This document shows, piece by piece, positions 5,845-5,918 of a stretch of 5,918 nucleotides of DNA (position 1 is the stretch's first letter; each line of letters starts with the position of its first letter). The notes beneath the pieces are model-generated. The model was not told where the DNA came from and ran no database searches. It was given only the letters and a program-made list of their open reading frames with translations. The stretch lies in assembly GCA_022545645.1 (NCBI GenBank), contig JACZQQ010000173.1, forward strand, positions 1 to 5,918, in the 5' to 3' direction. A program made the position numbers and the translations under genes. Source of the DNA: Acidobacteriota bacterium. Its GTDB lineage: Bacteria > Acidobacteriota > UBA6911 > RPQK01 > JADFOI01.

Positions 5845-5879
5845 TCTGTTGTCTATTGTCAGTTATCAGTTGTCACCTG
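5845..5879. repeat. Heptamer tract in the 56-base spacer, five units
   Basis: TCTGTTG, TCTATTG, TCAGTTA, TCAGTTG and TCACCTG lie in strict phase from 5845 to 5879, with a further TCTG at 5880. The tract overlaps the 3' end of the gene entering from the right. The complement of TCA at 5866-5868 is its stop codon. Confidence 0.85.
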
Positions 5880-5918
5880 TCTGCGTACCGTAATCCGCCT
5901 CTCCTCCAATAACTGTGT
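5866..5918 (-). CDS. C-terminal end of a fourth amidohydrolase paralogue (partial)
   Basis: Only the 3' end lies inside the window; the rest continues beyond 5918. The frame gives TVIGGEADYGTQTGDN followed by TGA. It aligns without gaps to the last 16 residues of paralogue 1 (TVIAGEVAYGALTADN) and to the ends of paralogues 2 and 3 (TIIGG then YGSL). This is the final beta-sandwich strand of the amidohydrolase fold, so a full-length paralogue upstream is a strong inference. As in paralogue 1, the last residues and the stop codon come from heptamer repeat. The gene would be the most upstream member seen, 56 bases before paralogue 3. Confidence 0.8.
   Translation of the reverse strand, partial: TVIGGEADYGTQTGDN

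Overview
The window is a tightly packed, single-direction array of paralogous genes on the minus strand. Three are complete (145-1959, 2016-3854, 3980-5809). A fourth contributes only its last 16 codons at the right edge (5866-5918), and the first codons of a fifth gene sit at the left edge (11-20). The three complete proteins (604, 612 and 609 residues) are exported, metal-dependent amidohydrolases of the Amidohydro_3 / YtcJ-like type, with by-eye identity of roughly 60-70% (not computed). Transcription runs from high to low coordinates, so the order is gene 4 (partial), gene 3, gene 2, gene 1, gene 5 (partial). No transporter, regulator, RNA gene, insertion sequence or CRISPR array is visible.

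Each enzyme has an N-terminal signal peptide, an HxH metal motif after a VIPGV(I/V)D strand, a late HTFGD histidine, a DHG histidine and a GADTH aspartate. These match the family's metal-site plan, except that the family's usual strand-4 lysine appears to be valine in all three. The mature proteins carry exactly two cysteines. They bracket a conserved stretch just after a loop that varies in length and sequence between paralogues, which suggests a disulfide-supported specificity region in extracytoplasmic enzymes. Substrates cannot be read from the sequence.

The spacers are the second point of interest. They hold period-7 repeats, mainly TCAGYTG on the plus strand (CARCTGA on the coding strand), with variants such as TCTGTTG, TCAGTCC and CCAAGCT. 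All four visible stop codons are the TGA of a heptamer unit, in the same phase. In two genes the repeat also encodes the last few residues. Spacer lengths alternate 56, 125, 56 and 124 bases. Genes 1 and 3 share spacer and signal-peptide sequence, while gene 1 is nearly identical to gene 2 just after the leader, which points to mosaic exchange.

The organism is a bacterium, judged from the strong Shine-Dalgarno sites, type I signal peptides and intron-free dense genes. Base composition looks like mid-50s percent GC (not counted). Expanded secreted amidohydrolases and heptamer spacers would fit a large-genome, uncultured environmental lineage, but no phylum can be assigned. The first ten bases match the end of an Illumina adapter, so the left edge is probably a contig end from a shotgun assembly.
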